The position numbers and the translations under genes were made by a program. 64,000 nt of DNA from Frigoribacterium sp. PhB160. GTDB lineage: Bacteria; Actinomycetota; Actinomycetes; Actinomycetales; Microbacteriaceae. The stretch lies in contig NZ_RKIE01000002.1 in assembly GCF_003751785.1 (NCBI RefSeq), forward strand, positions 248,001-312,000, given 5' to 3'. The stretch's first letter is position 1, and every line of letters begins with the position of its first letter. The notes under the pieces were generated by a model. The model worked only from the letters and a program-made list of their open reading frames with translations. It had not been told where the DNA came from and searched no databases. This document shows, piece after piece, positions 36,748 through 46,739 of this stretch.

Positions 36748-37818
36748 TCAGCGGGCGCGCCCGGCCCGCAGACGGTGCGTGGCGAGCAGCAGCACCACCG
36801 CGACCCCGACGCCGAGCGCCGTGTCGATCGCCCGCCAGGCCACGAGCTCGCCGACGTCGACGGGCCCGCCCAGGGCGCGCATGCCGAGCGCCATCGGGGT
36901 GATCGCCAGCAGGGTCAGCCCGTAGTTGCGCGCGACGGTCAGCTCGGCCGCGAACTGCAGCACGCCGAACGCCGCGATGAGGGCGACCTCGCTCGGTCGC
37001 GCGGCGAGCAGGAGCGCCGCGAGTCCCACGCCGAGCAGGGTGCCGACGAGCCGGTGCCCGGCCCGGACGAGCTGCGTCGACGTGGCGCGGCCGACGACGG
37101 GCACGACCGCCGACACCATCGCCCAGTACGGGTTCTCGAACCCCAGCGCGAGGCTCGTGCCCCCCGCCGCGAGGCTGCCGACGAGGCAGATGCCGGCGTG
37201 CACGAGGGCGCGACGCCGGTCGAGCGGTGCGAGCTCGCGGCGCCAGGCCGTGCCGCCCTCGGACCGGAGGGCGCGACGGCCCGCGGGCAGCAGCAGGCCG
37301 GCCAATGACGCGACGACCGCCAGGGCGAGGCTCGCCGGCGCGACCACCGCCGCCGCGGCCACCGACGAGGAGGCGCTCGGCAGGAACGCGCACACGCCCA
37401 GCCCGAAGACGAAGAAGAGAGGGCCGGGCGGGGCCCAGCGTCGGAGGTCCGCCACGAGCGAGGCGGCCCCGGCGACGAGCGCGATGACGCCCACGACGAC
37501 CCACGCGGGGGCGGCCGTGGTCGCGAGCGTCGCCCCGAGCAGCACGCAGGCGACGAGCCCGGCACCGGCCTCGAGCTGCACGCCGACGCGACGGAAGCGG
37601 CCGAGGCCGCGGCCGTAGGCGGAGGCGAAGGCGCCGAACACGGCGTACGGCGCCCACTCGACGTGCCCGATCACGGCGAGGACGACGAGCGGCACGACGA
37701 CGGAGACGGCGACCCGGGCGGCGGGCACGTGCGCCCCGTCGTGCGGGCCGAGGCGGACGAGGTCGCGCGGGCGCGGCAGGAGGCGCTCGCGGGCGGGCGG
37801 GGAGACGGGGGTCGACAC
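36748..37818 (-). CDS. FUSC-family membrane protein (aromatic-acid exporter-like)
   Basis: A 356-residue protein with two blocks of hydrophobic helices (about 35-175 and 205-345), each starting with a charged segment, and the FUSC-like RATSTQLVRAGHRLVGTLLGVG motif. The family includes AaeB and YccS, exporters of aromatic acids and other small compounds. GTG 37818 has GAGG 5 bases upstream. Divergent from a marR gene across palindromic operators. Confidence 0.8.
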   Translation of the reverse strand: MSTPVSPPARERLLPRPRDLVRLGPHDGAHVPAARVAVSVVVPLVVLAVIGHVEWAPYAVFGAFASAYGRGLGRFRRVGVQLEAGAGLVACVLLGATLATTAAPAWVVVGVIALVAGAASLVADLRRWAPPGPLFFVFGLGVCAFLPSASSSVAAAAVVAPASLALAVVASLAGLLLPAGRRALRSEGGTAWRRELAPLDRRRALVHAGICLVGSLAAGGTSLALGFENPYWAMVSAVVPVVGRATSTQLVRAGHRLVGTLLGVGLAALLLAARPSEVALIAAFGVLQFAAELTVARNYGLTLLAITPMALGMRALGGPVDVGELVAWRAIDTALGVGVAVVLLLATHRLRAGRAR

Positions 37819-37860
37819 GGAGTCCTCGGAGGGGCGGACGGGAGCTCGTCGTCGAACTGC

Positions 37861-37901
37861 TTCACGGGTGAATCACTGACGGTCAGTAGTTTACGGGTGA
37901 A
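37861..37901. promoter_or_regulatory. FUSC/marR divergent operator with three symmetric elements
   Basis: Two near-identical 12-mers TTCACGGGTGAA (37861-37872) and TTTACGGGTGAA (37890-37901), the first a perfect TTCAC-GG-GTGAA palindrome, flank a perfect ACTGAC-G-GTCAGT palindrome (37875-37887). They lie between the FUSC start and the marR -10 box (TAGTCT, 37909-37914, six bases before ATG). The MarR protein is the natural candidate ligand, controlling both genes. Confidence 0.65.
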
Positions 37902-37920
37902 GCATCGCTAGTCTCAACCC

Positions 37921-38403
37921 ATGACCGACGCCATCGAGATCGTCCACGACCGCTGGCAGCTCCTCAGGCCCGACCTCGACGTCGCGCCGATCCTCGTGAT
38001 CGGGAGGGTGACCCGGGCCGGTCGCCTCATCCAGCGGCAGAGCGACGAGCTGCTCCGCGAGTTCGGGCTCGGCCGCACCGACTTCGACGTGCTCGCGGCG
38101 CTCGTGCGCCACGACGGACCGATGACGCCGACCGCCGTCGCCGACGAGACCCTGCTGTCGGCGCCCGCCGTGACCAAGCGCATCCGGCTGCTCGGCCAGG
38201 CCGGCCTCCTCGAGAAGCGAGACAACCCCGACGACGGCCGCGGATACCTCGTCACGCCGACGCCGCGGGGGCGGGCCCTGCTCCACGACGTCCTGGACGT
38301 GCAGATCGCCGCCGAGGGCGAGATGGTCTCGCGCCTCGACGGCGACGTGCGGGCCGGGCTCGTGGCGGGGCTGACCGCCCTGCTCCGGGAGCTCGAGGGG
38401 TGA
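37921..38403 (+). CDS. MarR-family transcriptional regulator
   Basis: A 160-residue MarR protein with DNA-binding helices TPTAVADETLLSAPAVTKRI and wing NPDDGRGYLV. Divergent from the FUSC exporter, which it probably represses. The ATG is 6 bases after TAGTCT, so the mRNA is probably leaderless. Confidence 0.9.
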   Translation: MTDAIEIVHDRWQLLRPDLDVAPILVIGRVTRAGRLIQRQSDELLREFGLGRTDFDVLAALVRHDGPMTPTAVADETLLSAPAVTKRIRLLGQAGLLEKRDNPDDGRGYLVTPTPRGRALLHDVLDVQIAAEGEMVSRLDGDVRAGLVAGLTALLRELEG

Positions 38404-38408
38404 CGTGC

Positions 38409-38439
38409 CCCGCGCCTCCCGAGGGTCGGGAGGCGCGGG
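38409..38439. terminator. Bidirectional decamer-armed terminator
   Basis: A perfect 14-bp stem (38409-38422 with 38426-38439) with a 3-base loop contains CCGCGCCTCC and GGAGGCGCGG. It lies between the convergent marR and GH16 genes. Confidence 0.85.
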
Positions 38440-38448
38440 ACGGCGTCG

Positions 38449-40398
38449 TCAGCAGCGCTTCAGCTTCGAGACGTCCGAGGTGAGCGACGCCGGTCCGCCG
38501 ATCAGCGTCACCTTCGTGGCGCCGAGCTCCCTGATCTGCTTGAGGACCTCGGCCGGCACGCAGGTCGGCTTGACGGTGAAGAGGGGAGCGGGGAGGGTGC
38601 CGGTCCAGCCCGTGCCCGAGAGCGCGTCGGGGGCCTTCGTGCCGGTGGCGAGGAAGACGCGGTCGGCGTCGTCGAAGGCCAGGGCGTTGATGCCCGCCGA
38701 CACGACGTAGCGGTTGCTGCCGCCGATCCGCTGCGTGTCGAACGACCGACGGAGCGTCGACTCGGCGCCCGTCGAGACCGCCACCGGGCCGCCGACGACG
38801 GCGACGCTCGAGACGCCGAGGTCCTTCAGCGTCTTGGTGGACGCCGCGTCGACGGTCGACGACGAGCCGCGCACGAGCAGCACCGGAGCGTCGTGCGCCC
38901 CGGCCGCGCTGCCCGCGCTCAGGGCGTCGGGGAAGTTCTCGCCGGTGGCGACGAACGCCGCCCACGAGCCGGACTTGCCGAAGGCGTAGGCCGCGACGTT
39001 CCGCGAGGTCTCGTACCGGCTCGAGCCGCCGATGCGGACGGTGTTGCGCTGGATCTTCTTGAGCTCGGAGACGACCCGGTCGGAGACCGAGGCCGGTCCG
39101 CCGACGACGACGATGCGCTTCGGCGACAGGCGACGGATCTCGGCGGCCACGACGGAGGGCAGCGAGTTCGCCTTCGTCAGGAGGACCGGACCGCCCTCGT
39201 GGACGGCGGCGGGACCGGCGGACAGGGCGTCGGGGTACTTCTCGCCGGTCACGACGTAGACGACGTTCGCCTTGCCGGGGTAGGCGGCCTTCGAGATCGC
39301 CACGCTGCTCGCGTAGCGGTCGCTGCCGGAGACGCGGTCCACGACGGGGCCCGGGGTCGGCGAGGGGGACGGTGCCGGGGTCGTCGGTGCCGGTGCCGGT
39401 GCCGGTGCCGGGGTCGTCGGTGCCGGAGCCGGGGTGGTCGGTGCGGGCGTCGGGGTCGGCGACGGGCTCGGCTTCGGGGTGGGCTTGGTGGTCGGCGTCG
39501 GCGACGGCGCGGGCGTCGTCGGGGCCGGGGCGGGGCTGCTCGGGGCGGTCGCCTTGGTGTCGTACGCGTACTGCGTCACCCAGTCGATCTGCAGGTGGCC
39601 CGAGACGTCCTTGGCCGGCGTGCTGCCGTCGGTCGCGGTCTGCAGCACCCAGTGCATCGGGGTCGTCGGCACGTTCGTCGTGGTCTTCGCGACGACGGCG
39701 CCGTCGAGGAGGTACGTGATCGACCCGGGCTTCCAGTCGATCGTGTAGGTGTGCCAGTCGGCGTAGGTCTTGCCCGTGCCGACGGCGAGGTCGTTGTTCT
39801 GCGGGTTGCCGATCACGTGGTTGAACGCGTTCGTCTTGCCGTCCAGGCTGCCCTCGGGGAAGTTGATCTCCCCGTTCGACCAGTTGTTCTCGTCGTCCCA
39901 GAGGAGGAAGGCGGTGCCGTAGCCCTTGAGCTGGTCGGCCTTCATGCGGACGCTGTAGCGCCCGTAGACCTGGCCGCCCCACTTCCCGTCGACGAGGGGG
40001 ATCGGCGCCGCGGCGCGGGGGCGACCGTCGGCGGCGGTGTGCAGGTGCAGGTCGAGCACGCTGTCGTGCACCGAGAGGATGTCCTTGTCGTACTGGCCGA
40101 TGCCCCACGTGTCGCCGAAGCCGTCGTAGGTCATCCACTGCTTCGCGTACGGGCCGGGGAACGAGCCCTTCGCGACGGGCGTGGCGAAGTCGTCCGTGAG
40201 GACCTGGCGCCAGCCGTTCAGGTTCCCCTTCGGCAGGGTCGTCGAGGCGGCGGCGGCGTCGGTGGGCGTGCCGGCGCTCGCGGAGCCCTCGGCAGCGGAC
40301 GCGGGGGTCGCGAAGCCGGCGACCAGTGCTGCGGTGAGGGTGATGCCTGCGGTGAGGGTGCTGCGTCGCAGGGGAGTGCGTGGGTTACGTGAACGCAT
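38449..40398 (-). CDS. Secreted GH16-like glycanase with three cell-wall-binding type 2 repeats
   Basis: A 649-residue exported protein. A signal peptide (RRSTLTAGITLTAALVAGFA, cleavage after about 38) precedes a GH16-like beta-sandwich (about 60-280) and a Pro/Thr-rich linker (about 285-350). Three CW_binding_2 repeats follow, beginning DRVSGSDRYA, VRIGGSSRYE and QRIGGSNRYV, each with a VVGGP or LIGGP end. The catalytic block reads GEINFPEG, with Asn at the middle Asp of the usual ExDxxE; the two Glu remain. It probably cuts a beta-glucan or galactan while attached to the wall. Confidence 0.8.
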   Translation of the reverse strand: MRSRNPRTPLRRSTLTAGITLTAALVAGFATPASAAEGSASAGTPTDAAAASTTLPKGNLNGWRQVLTDDFATPVAKGSFPGPYAKQWMTYDGFGDTWGIGQYDKDILSVHDSVLDLHLHTAADGRPRAAAPIPLVDGKWGGQVYGRYSVRMKADQLKGYGTAFLLWDDENNWSNGEINFPEGSLDGKTNAFNHVIGNPQNNDLAVGTGKTYADWHTYTIDWKPGSITYLLDGAVVAKTTTNVPTTPMHWVLQTATDGSTPAKDVSGHLQIDWVTQYAYDTKATAPSSPAPAPTTPAPSPTPTTKPTPKPSPSPTPTPAPTTPAPAPTTPAPAPAPAPTTPAPSPSPTPGPVVDRVSGSDRYASSVAISKAAYPGKANVVYVVTGEKYPDALSAGPAAVHEGGPVLLTKANSLPSVVAAEIRRLSPKRIVVVGGPASVSDRVVSELKKIQRNTVRIGGSSRYETSRNVAAYAFGKSGSWAAFVATGENFPDALSAGSAAGAHDAPVLLVRGSSSTVDAASTKTLKDLGVSSVAVVGGPVAVSTGAESTLRRSFDTQRIGGSNRYVVSAGINALAFDDADRVFLATGTKAPDALSGTGWTGTLPAPLFTVKPTCVPAEVLKQIRELGATKVTLIGGPASLTSDVSKLKRC

Positions 40399-40690
40399 GG
40401 TTCGACGTGGCCTTCCGTCGGAGCTGACAAGGAAGGGCAAGCGAGGGTGCTGGGGCGAGGGATCGTGACGTGGTGACCGTGAGATCGGGGTACAGCCCGG
40501 TGCGAGAGTTTCGGGGCTCTCGAGCCACTCAAAACACTGAACGCAGGGTGCTCTTGTGTCTAGCCCCCCCTCGGGTCGCCCCCGCGCGGGGGCATCCTGG
40601 TCGGTCTGTCGACACGGTCGTACCCCGTCGGCTGCGTGATCACCGGGGGACACCGGCGCCACGTCGGATCGCTGGTCGCGGCATGAGGAA
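40399..40690. other. Gene-free upstream region of the GH16 gene
   Basis: This stretch of nearly 300 bases lies upstream of the leftward GH16 gene. I see a GGCTCGAGAGCC palindrome (within 40514-40525, leftward reading) and C-tracts, but no convincing promoter, ORF or RNA motif. It is presumably a promoter and long leader. Confidence 0.4.
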
Positions 40691-40726
40691 GGCCCCGCGC
40701 CGCCCACTCGGTGGGGGCACGGGGCC
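40691..40726 (-). terminator. Terminator of tRNA-Thr
   Basis: GGCCCCG (40691-40697) pairs with CGGGGCC (40720-40726), with an inner CCAC/GTGG stem. In the leftward reading it begins 5 bases after the tRNA 3' end and is followed by TTCCTC. Confidence 0.7.
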
Positions 40727-40731
40727 GGGGG

Positions 40732-40805
40732 AGCCGCCTGTCGGATTCGAACCGACGACCTTCGCTTTACAAGAGCACTGCGCTACCGGACTGCGCCAAG
40801 GCGGC
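40732..40805 (-). tRNA. tRNA-Thr(UGU)
   Basis: The leftward strand folds as a tRNA: acceptor GCCGCCT pairs with AGGCGGC, D-arm GCGC...GCGC, anticodon loop CUUGUAA giving UGU (Thr, ACA codons), T-arm with GGTTCGAATCC. The discriminator is U and CCA is not encoded. Length 74. Confidence 0.95.
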
Positions 40806-40929
40806 TGACGAGCCCATCTTACCGATCGCCCGGGCGACCCCGCGATTGGCGCCCGACGGGTCGGAGGTGGTGAAGTAGGGGAGCGGTGCCCGCGCGCCGC
40901 ACGACCACCCGTGACGACGAGGAGCCCCC

Positions 40930-41112
40930 ATGTCCACCATCCTGACCGCGATCGGCGCCCTGGCGCTGCTGTTCGTCAGCTTCGCCCTCTTCGCCTACTC
41001 GTTCGGGCAGGGTGAGCCGAACGCCCTCGTCTTCTTCGCCGGCATCGTCGCCATGACGGCGTCGTTCGGCCTGCCGATCAGCGTCCTCGGCACCAGCGAC
41101 CGCTCCTGGTAG
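40930..41112 (+). CDS. Small membrane protein, 60 residues
   Basis: Two hydrophobic helices (about 4-25 and 32-52) joined by GQGEPNAL, short polar end SDRSW. No family recognised. GAGGAG lies 6 bases upstream of the ATG, which supports translation. Confidence 0.65.
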   Translation: MSTILTAIGALALLFVSFALFAYSFGQGEPNALVFFAGIVAMTASFGLPISVLGTSDRSW

Positions 41113-41162
41113 CGAGGGCCTGAGCCGCCCGGCGCCCGGCAGCCGCTGTTCGACCCGAGGCG

Positions 41163-41720
41163 TCAGGGGCGCGGAGGCGTGCTGACGAACTGCTCGGCGT
41201 CGACGAGCTTGCGCGGCTTGGCGTCGCGCTCGGGGTCGACCCCGCCGACGTAGAGCCAGCCCAGCAGCTCCTCGCCCGCCCGCAGCCCGTGGGCCTCGCG
41301 GACGGCCTCGGCCCTCGTGCTCAGGCCGGTGCGCCACATCACGCCCCAGCCCTCGTCGTCGAGGACGAGCGAGAGCAGGTGGGCGACGCCGGACGCCACC
41401 GACTCTTGTTCCCACGTCGGCACCTTGCGGCTCTCGACGGGCGACAGCACGACGGCGAGCACGAGCGGTGCTCGCAGCGACTTCTGCTCGAGCTTCTCGA
41501 CGCCCTTGTGGTCGGCGCCCTCGGCCGCCGCGATGGACCGCCCGATCAGCCGGCGGTCGTCACCGCGGAACTCGACGAGGCGCCACGGACGCAGCGACGA
41601 GTGGTCGGCCACCGTCGCCGCCGCCTGCACCGCGTCGAGCAGCTGCTCGCGCGACGGGGCGACGTCGTCGACCTTCGAGCGGGACCGTCGCCGACGCGCG
41701 GCGTCGGCGACGGTCGTCAC
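41163..41720 (-). CDS. Nitroreductase-family protein (YdjA-like)
   Basis: A 185-residue FMN-type nitroreductase with ADHSSLRPWRLVEFRG (flavin contact), GVAHLLSLVLDDEGWGVMW and LLGWLYVGG. Small single-domain members such as YdjA reduce nitro compounds or quinones. It overlaps msrB by 4 bases, giving a redox-stress pair. Confidence 0.85.
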   Translation of the reverse strand: MTTVADAARRRRSRSKVDDVAPSREQLLDAVQAAATVADHSSLRPWRLVEFRGDDRRLIGRSIAAAEGADHKGVEKLEQKSLRAPLVLAVVLSPVESRKVPTWEQESVASGVAHLLSLVLDDEGWGVMWRTGLSTRAEAVREAHGLRAGEELLGWLYVGGVDPERDAKPRKLVDAEQFVSTPPRP

Positions 41721-42148
41721 TTCAAGCCTGCGTCGTCGGCGGCCGTGAAGTCGAGCGACACCGAGTTCATGCAGTACCGGTCGCCGGTGGGCGTGCCGAA
41801 GCCGTCGGGGAAGACGTGGCCGAGGTGCGAGCCGCAGGTGGCGCAGCGCACCTCGGTGCGGACCATGCCCATGCTCGTGTCGTCGATCAGCTGCACGGCG
41901 GCCGGGTCGACCGACTCGTAGAAGCTCGGCCAGCCGCAGCCGCTGTCGAACTTGGTGCCGCTCTTGAACAGCTCGGCGCCGCAGGCGGCGCAGGCGTAGA
42001 CGCCGGCGCGGCTCTCGTCGAGCAGCTCGCCCGTCCAGGGGCGCTCGGTCGCGGCCTGGCGCAGCACCGCGTACTCGTCGGCGGTCAGTTCTTCACGCCA
42101 CTCGGCGTCGCTCTTCTCGACCTGGTACGAGGTGGGCTCGTTCGCCAT
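41717..42148 (-). CDS. msrB: Peptide-methionine (R)-S-oxide reductase
   Basis: A 143-residue MsrB with zinc cysteines CAAC and CATC, substrate motif GCGWPSF and catalytic RYCMNSVSL. It repairs the R form of methionine sulfoxide. AGGAG precedes the ATG at 42148. Upstream partner of the nitroreductase gene. Confidence 0.95.
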   Translation of the reverse strand: MANEPTSYQVEKSDAEWREELTADEYAVLRQAATERPWTGELLDESRAGVYACAACGAELFKSGTKFDSGCGWPSFYESVDPAAVQLIDDTSMGMVRTEVRCATCGSHLGHVFPDGFGTPTGDRYCMNSVSLDFTAADDAGLK

Positions 42149-42256
42149 GTTCACTCCTTCTGACGGTGGGGACGACCTCATTCAACACGGTGCCGCCGAC
42201 AGTCATTCCGCCGCCCCGGCCCGGTGCGTCCGACGGACGGCTCCTAGACTCGCCCC

Positions 42257-43210
42257 GTGCAGCTCGCCGACCGGTTCCGGGCCTACGCGGTCGCCGCCGA
42301 GGCCGAGGGGTCGCCCGTCTACGCCGAGTGGGCCCGCGGCGTCGCGGGCGACGACGACGTCCTCCGCGTCGTCGAGGCGGCGCCGGAGGCGCGGCGCCAG
42401 CCCGTCCTCGTGCTCGCCACGTGCCGGTGGCTGGGCGCGTCCCCGGGGCCCTGGTCGCGCCTCCGCGAGTGGGTCCTCGGCCACGCCGCCGAGCTCGTGG
42501 CCGAGCTCGGGCGCCGGTCGGTGCAGACCAACGACGTGCGGCGGAGCGCCCCGCTGTCGCTCGCGCTGGCGCGCCTCGAGGGGCCGGTGGCGCTGCTCGA
42601 GGTCGGTGCGTCGGCGGGCCTCTGCCTCTACCCCGACCGGGTCGCGTACGAGGGCGGCGGCCGGACGTGGGGCGACGTCGACAGCACGGTGCGCGTCTCC
42701 GTCGACGTGTCGGGGCCGGTCGGGCGGCCGGTCGTGCCCGAGGTGGCCTGGCGCGGCGGACTCGACCTCGACCCGCTCGACGTGCTCGACGACGACGACG
42801 TCGCCTGGCTCGAGACCCTGCTGCCGCCGGGGCCCACGGACCGCACCGCGCTGCTGGCGCGGGCGGTCTCGATGGCGCGCACCGCGCCTCCTCGCCTGGA
42901 GCGCGGCGACGCGGTCGACGACCTCGCCCGGGTCGCGGCCCTCGCCCCGCCCTCGGCCCGGCTCGTCGTCGTCTCGACGGGCACGCTCGTCTACCTGCCG
43001 GGCCGTCGCCGGCAGCAGTTCGTGGACGCGGTCCGCGCGCTCGACGCGCACTGGGTCTCGTACGAGCGCGCCGACCTGCTGCACGACGTCGGGCCCGTCG
43101 TCGACCCGCCGGTCACGGGGCCGGACGCCTTCGCGGTGCTCGCCCTCGACGGCGAGCCGATCGCCCTCGGGGACGCGCACGGCACCCGGCTGACGTTGCT
43201 GCACGGATGA
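42257..43210 (+). CDS. DUF2332 family protein
   Basis: A 317-residue actinobacterial DUF2332 protein. Conserved blocks are SPVYAEWARGVAGD near the start, the Rossmann-like LLEVGASAGLCLYPDRVAYEG (methyltransferase motif I-like), and VVVSTGTLVYLP. Function unknown; a SAM-dependent methyltransferase role is possible. GTG 42257 is 6 bases after TAGACT (leaderless). One decamer copy is in frame (PEARRQ, 42385). Confidence 0.8.
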   Translation: MQLADRFRAYAVAAEAEGSPVYAEWARGVAGDDDVLRVVEAAPEARRQPVLVLATCRWLGASPGPWSRLREWVLGHAAELVAELGRRSVQTNDVRRSAPLSLALARLEGPVALLEVGASAGLCLYPDRVAYEGGGRTWGDVDSTVRVSVDVSGPVGRPVVPEVAWRGGLDLDPLDVLDDDDVAWLETLLPPGPTDRTALLARAVSMARTAPPRLERGDAVDDLARVAALAPPSARLVVVSTGTLVYLPGRRRQQFVDAVRALDAHWVSYERADLLHDVGPVVDPPVTGPDAFAVLALDGEPIALGDAHGTRLTLLHG

Positions 43211-43284
43211 GCCCGAACCGCGCGCCGCCTCCGCGAGGGGCGCGCGACACGGCTCTAGGCTGGCCCGGACCGAGAGGGCGACGG

Positions 43285-43578
43285 GTGACCGACGAGAGAC
43301 AGCAGGCAGGCGACGTGCGCGCGAGCGCGCTGTCCGACCGCGACCGTGCGATCCTCGACCTGGAGCAGCGGGCCCCCGCCTCGAGCGGGCAGAAGGAGGC
43401 GCTCGTCCGACGCGAGCTCGGCCTCGGCATCGTCCGCTACCAGCAGTTGTTGGGCTCCCTCATAGAACGACCCGCTGCACTGGCGTACGCGCCCCTGGTC
43501 GTGGGACGCCTGCTGCGCCTCCGCGACCGGCGGGCACAGGCCCGCTCGGACCGCTCGTTCGGGCCCACGCCCCGCTGA
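43285..43578 (+). CDS. DUF3263 family protein
   Basis: A 97-residue protein with LSDRDRAILDLEQRAPASSG, LGLGIVRYQQLLGSLI and a basic end, matching DUF3263, a small actinobacterial helix-turn-helix-like family. GTG 43285 follows GAGGG. The neighbouring LytR_C gene starts 22 bases downstream, as is common for this pair. Confidence 0.8.
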   Translation: MTDERQQAGDVRASALSDRDRAILDLEQRAPASSGQKEALVRRELGLGIVRYQQLLGSLIERPAALAYAPLVVGRLLRLRDRRAQARSDRSFGPTPR

Positions 43579-43600
43579 ACCGGAAGAACGCCACGACACC

Positions 43601-44197
43601 ATGCCGACGTACCCCCGCGACCGCTTCGACGACGTGCCCCGCGACCTGCAGAGGGTCGGGGCGCATCGCTCCGAGCCGCGCCGCGGGCGGGGCTGGATCG
43701 TCCTCGCGTGGGCTGCGCTCGCGACCGGCGTGCTCGTGGGCGCGGGCGTCGTCGCCCTGGGCGTGCTGAACGACAGCTTCCAGTTCGTGGCGCCGACCTC
43801 GACGTCGGCGGCCTCCGACCCGGCCACCGACGACGCCGGCGACGGCGCGTCGGGAGGGGCGACCGACGGCGCCGCCGAGACGCCCGCCCCGACGGCCTCC
43901 GCGGCGACCCCGGCGGAGGCGGCCGCGACGACCTCGATCGCCGTGCTGAACGGCACGACGACGACCGGGCTCGCGGCGTCGGCGTCGGGCACGCTGACCT
44001 CGGCGGGCTGGACGGTCGGCCTGCAGGGCAACACCGACGGCACCGCGCCGTCGACGATCGTCTACTACTCGACGGCCGACGGCGCGGCCGCGGCGCTCGG
44101 CGTGGCGCAGGCCCTCGGCGTCACCGCGACCGAGCTGAGCACGGCCTTCCCCGACGCCGACGTGACCGTCGTGCTCGGGGCCGACTTCACCGGCTGA
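43601..44197 (+). CDS. LytR_C domain membrane protein
   Basis: A 198-residue protein with a basic N-terminus, one membrane helix (about 32-55), an Ala/Thr/Ser linker and the LytR C-terminal domain (SIAVLNGTTTTGLAAS, VYYSTADGAAAALGVA). The domain is found in LCP-type wall-polymer ligases, but here stands alone without the catalytic LCP domain, so it is probably an accessory wall protein. Confidence 0.85.
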   Translation: MPTYPRDRFDDVPRDLQRVGAHRSEPRRGRGWIVLAWAALATGVLVGAGVVALGVLNDSFQFVAPTSTSAASDPATDDAGDGASGGATDGAAETPAPTASAATPAEAAATTSIAVLNGTTTTGLAASASGTLTSAGWTVGLQGNTDGTAPSTIVYYSTADGAAAALGVAQALGVTATELSTAFPDADVTVVLGADFTG

Positions 44198-44474
44198 GCC
44201 CTGCACGGGCGCCCTCGGCGCCTCCTGTGTTTCGGGCATGTTTAAAGATGAGCGCAGCACAGCTGCAGGTGCGCTTTCTGGTGCGGAGCCCTGTCGCCCC
44301 GGGCCTGGGCGCCCCTAGCATCGGGTCCATGGTCGCCCTGGCGGCCCGTCGACCGCGTGCCCGCGCGGTGGCGGACGCCGGATGCGCAGGTCATTGCGCC
44401 GACCCGGCCCGGGCACAGAGGCCCGGTCCGTCCGCACGCCGCACCGCGCACGACACAGCAGGAGGAACGACACC

Positions 44475-46476
<2,002 letters not shown>

Positions 46477-46498
46477 TCCGCGACTGCACCACGCTCAA

Positions 46499-46526
46499 GG
46501 GCGGTTCCCCTCCGGGGGAGCCGCCC
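46499..46526 (+). terminator. Hairpin terminator of groEL
   Basis: GGGCGGTTCCCC (46499-46510) pairs with GGGGAGCCGCCC (46515-46526, one wobble), followed by TTCG. Confidence 0.85.
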
Positions 46527-46612
46527 TTCGGCGTACCCGGCCGGAGCGAGCTGGGGGCCACGGCGCCGCCGCTCGGGCCCGGCACCGCGCCTGGTCCGGG
46601 TGCGGTGCACGG

Positions 46613-46730
46613 AGCCCGGTGCGGTGGTGGGGCGGACGCGCGTCAGGGCCCCCGCGCCGCGCCTCGGACCCGATCCGCAGCCAGCCCGGTGCGGTGGACG
46701 GAACGCGGCGCCGTGCCGTGCCGTGCCGTG
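46613..46730. repeat. Short direct repeats in the groEL-kinase gap
   Basis: AGCCCGGTGCGGTGG occurs at 46613-46627 and 46683-46697, and CCGTG is repeated four times in tandem at 46711-46730. The 260-base gap otherwise holds only the groEL terminator and no convincing ORF. Confidence 0.6.
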
Positions 46731-46739
46731 CGGGGCGCG

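Noticed and set aside
46613..46730. Regulatory repeat array between groEL and the sensor kinase
   Set aside because: Two 15-bp copies and a CCGTG run in a downstream gap fit replication slippage in GC-rich DNA. No symmetry or promoter context suggests a binding site.
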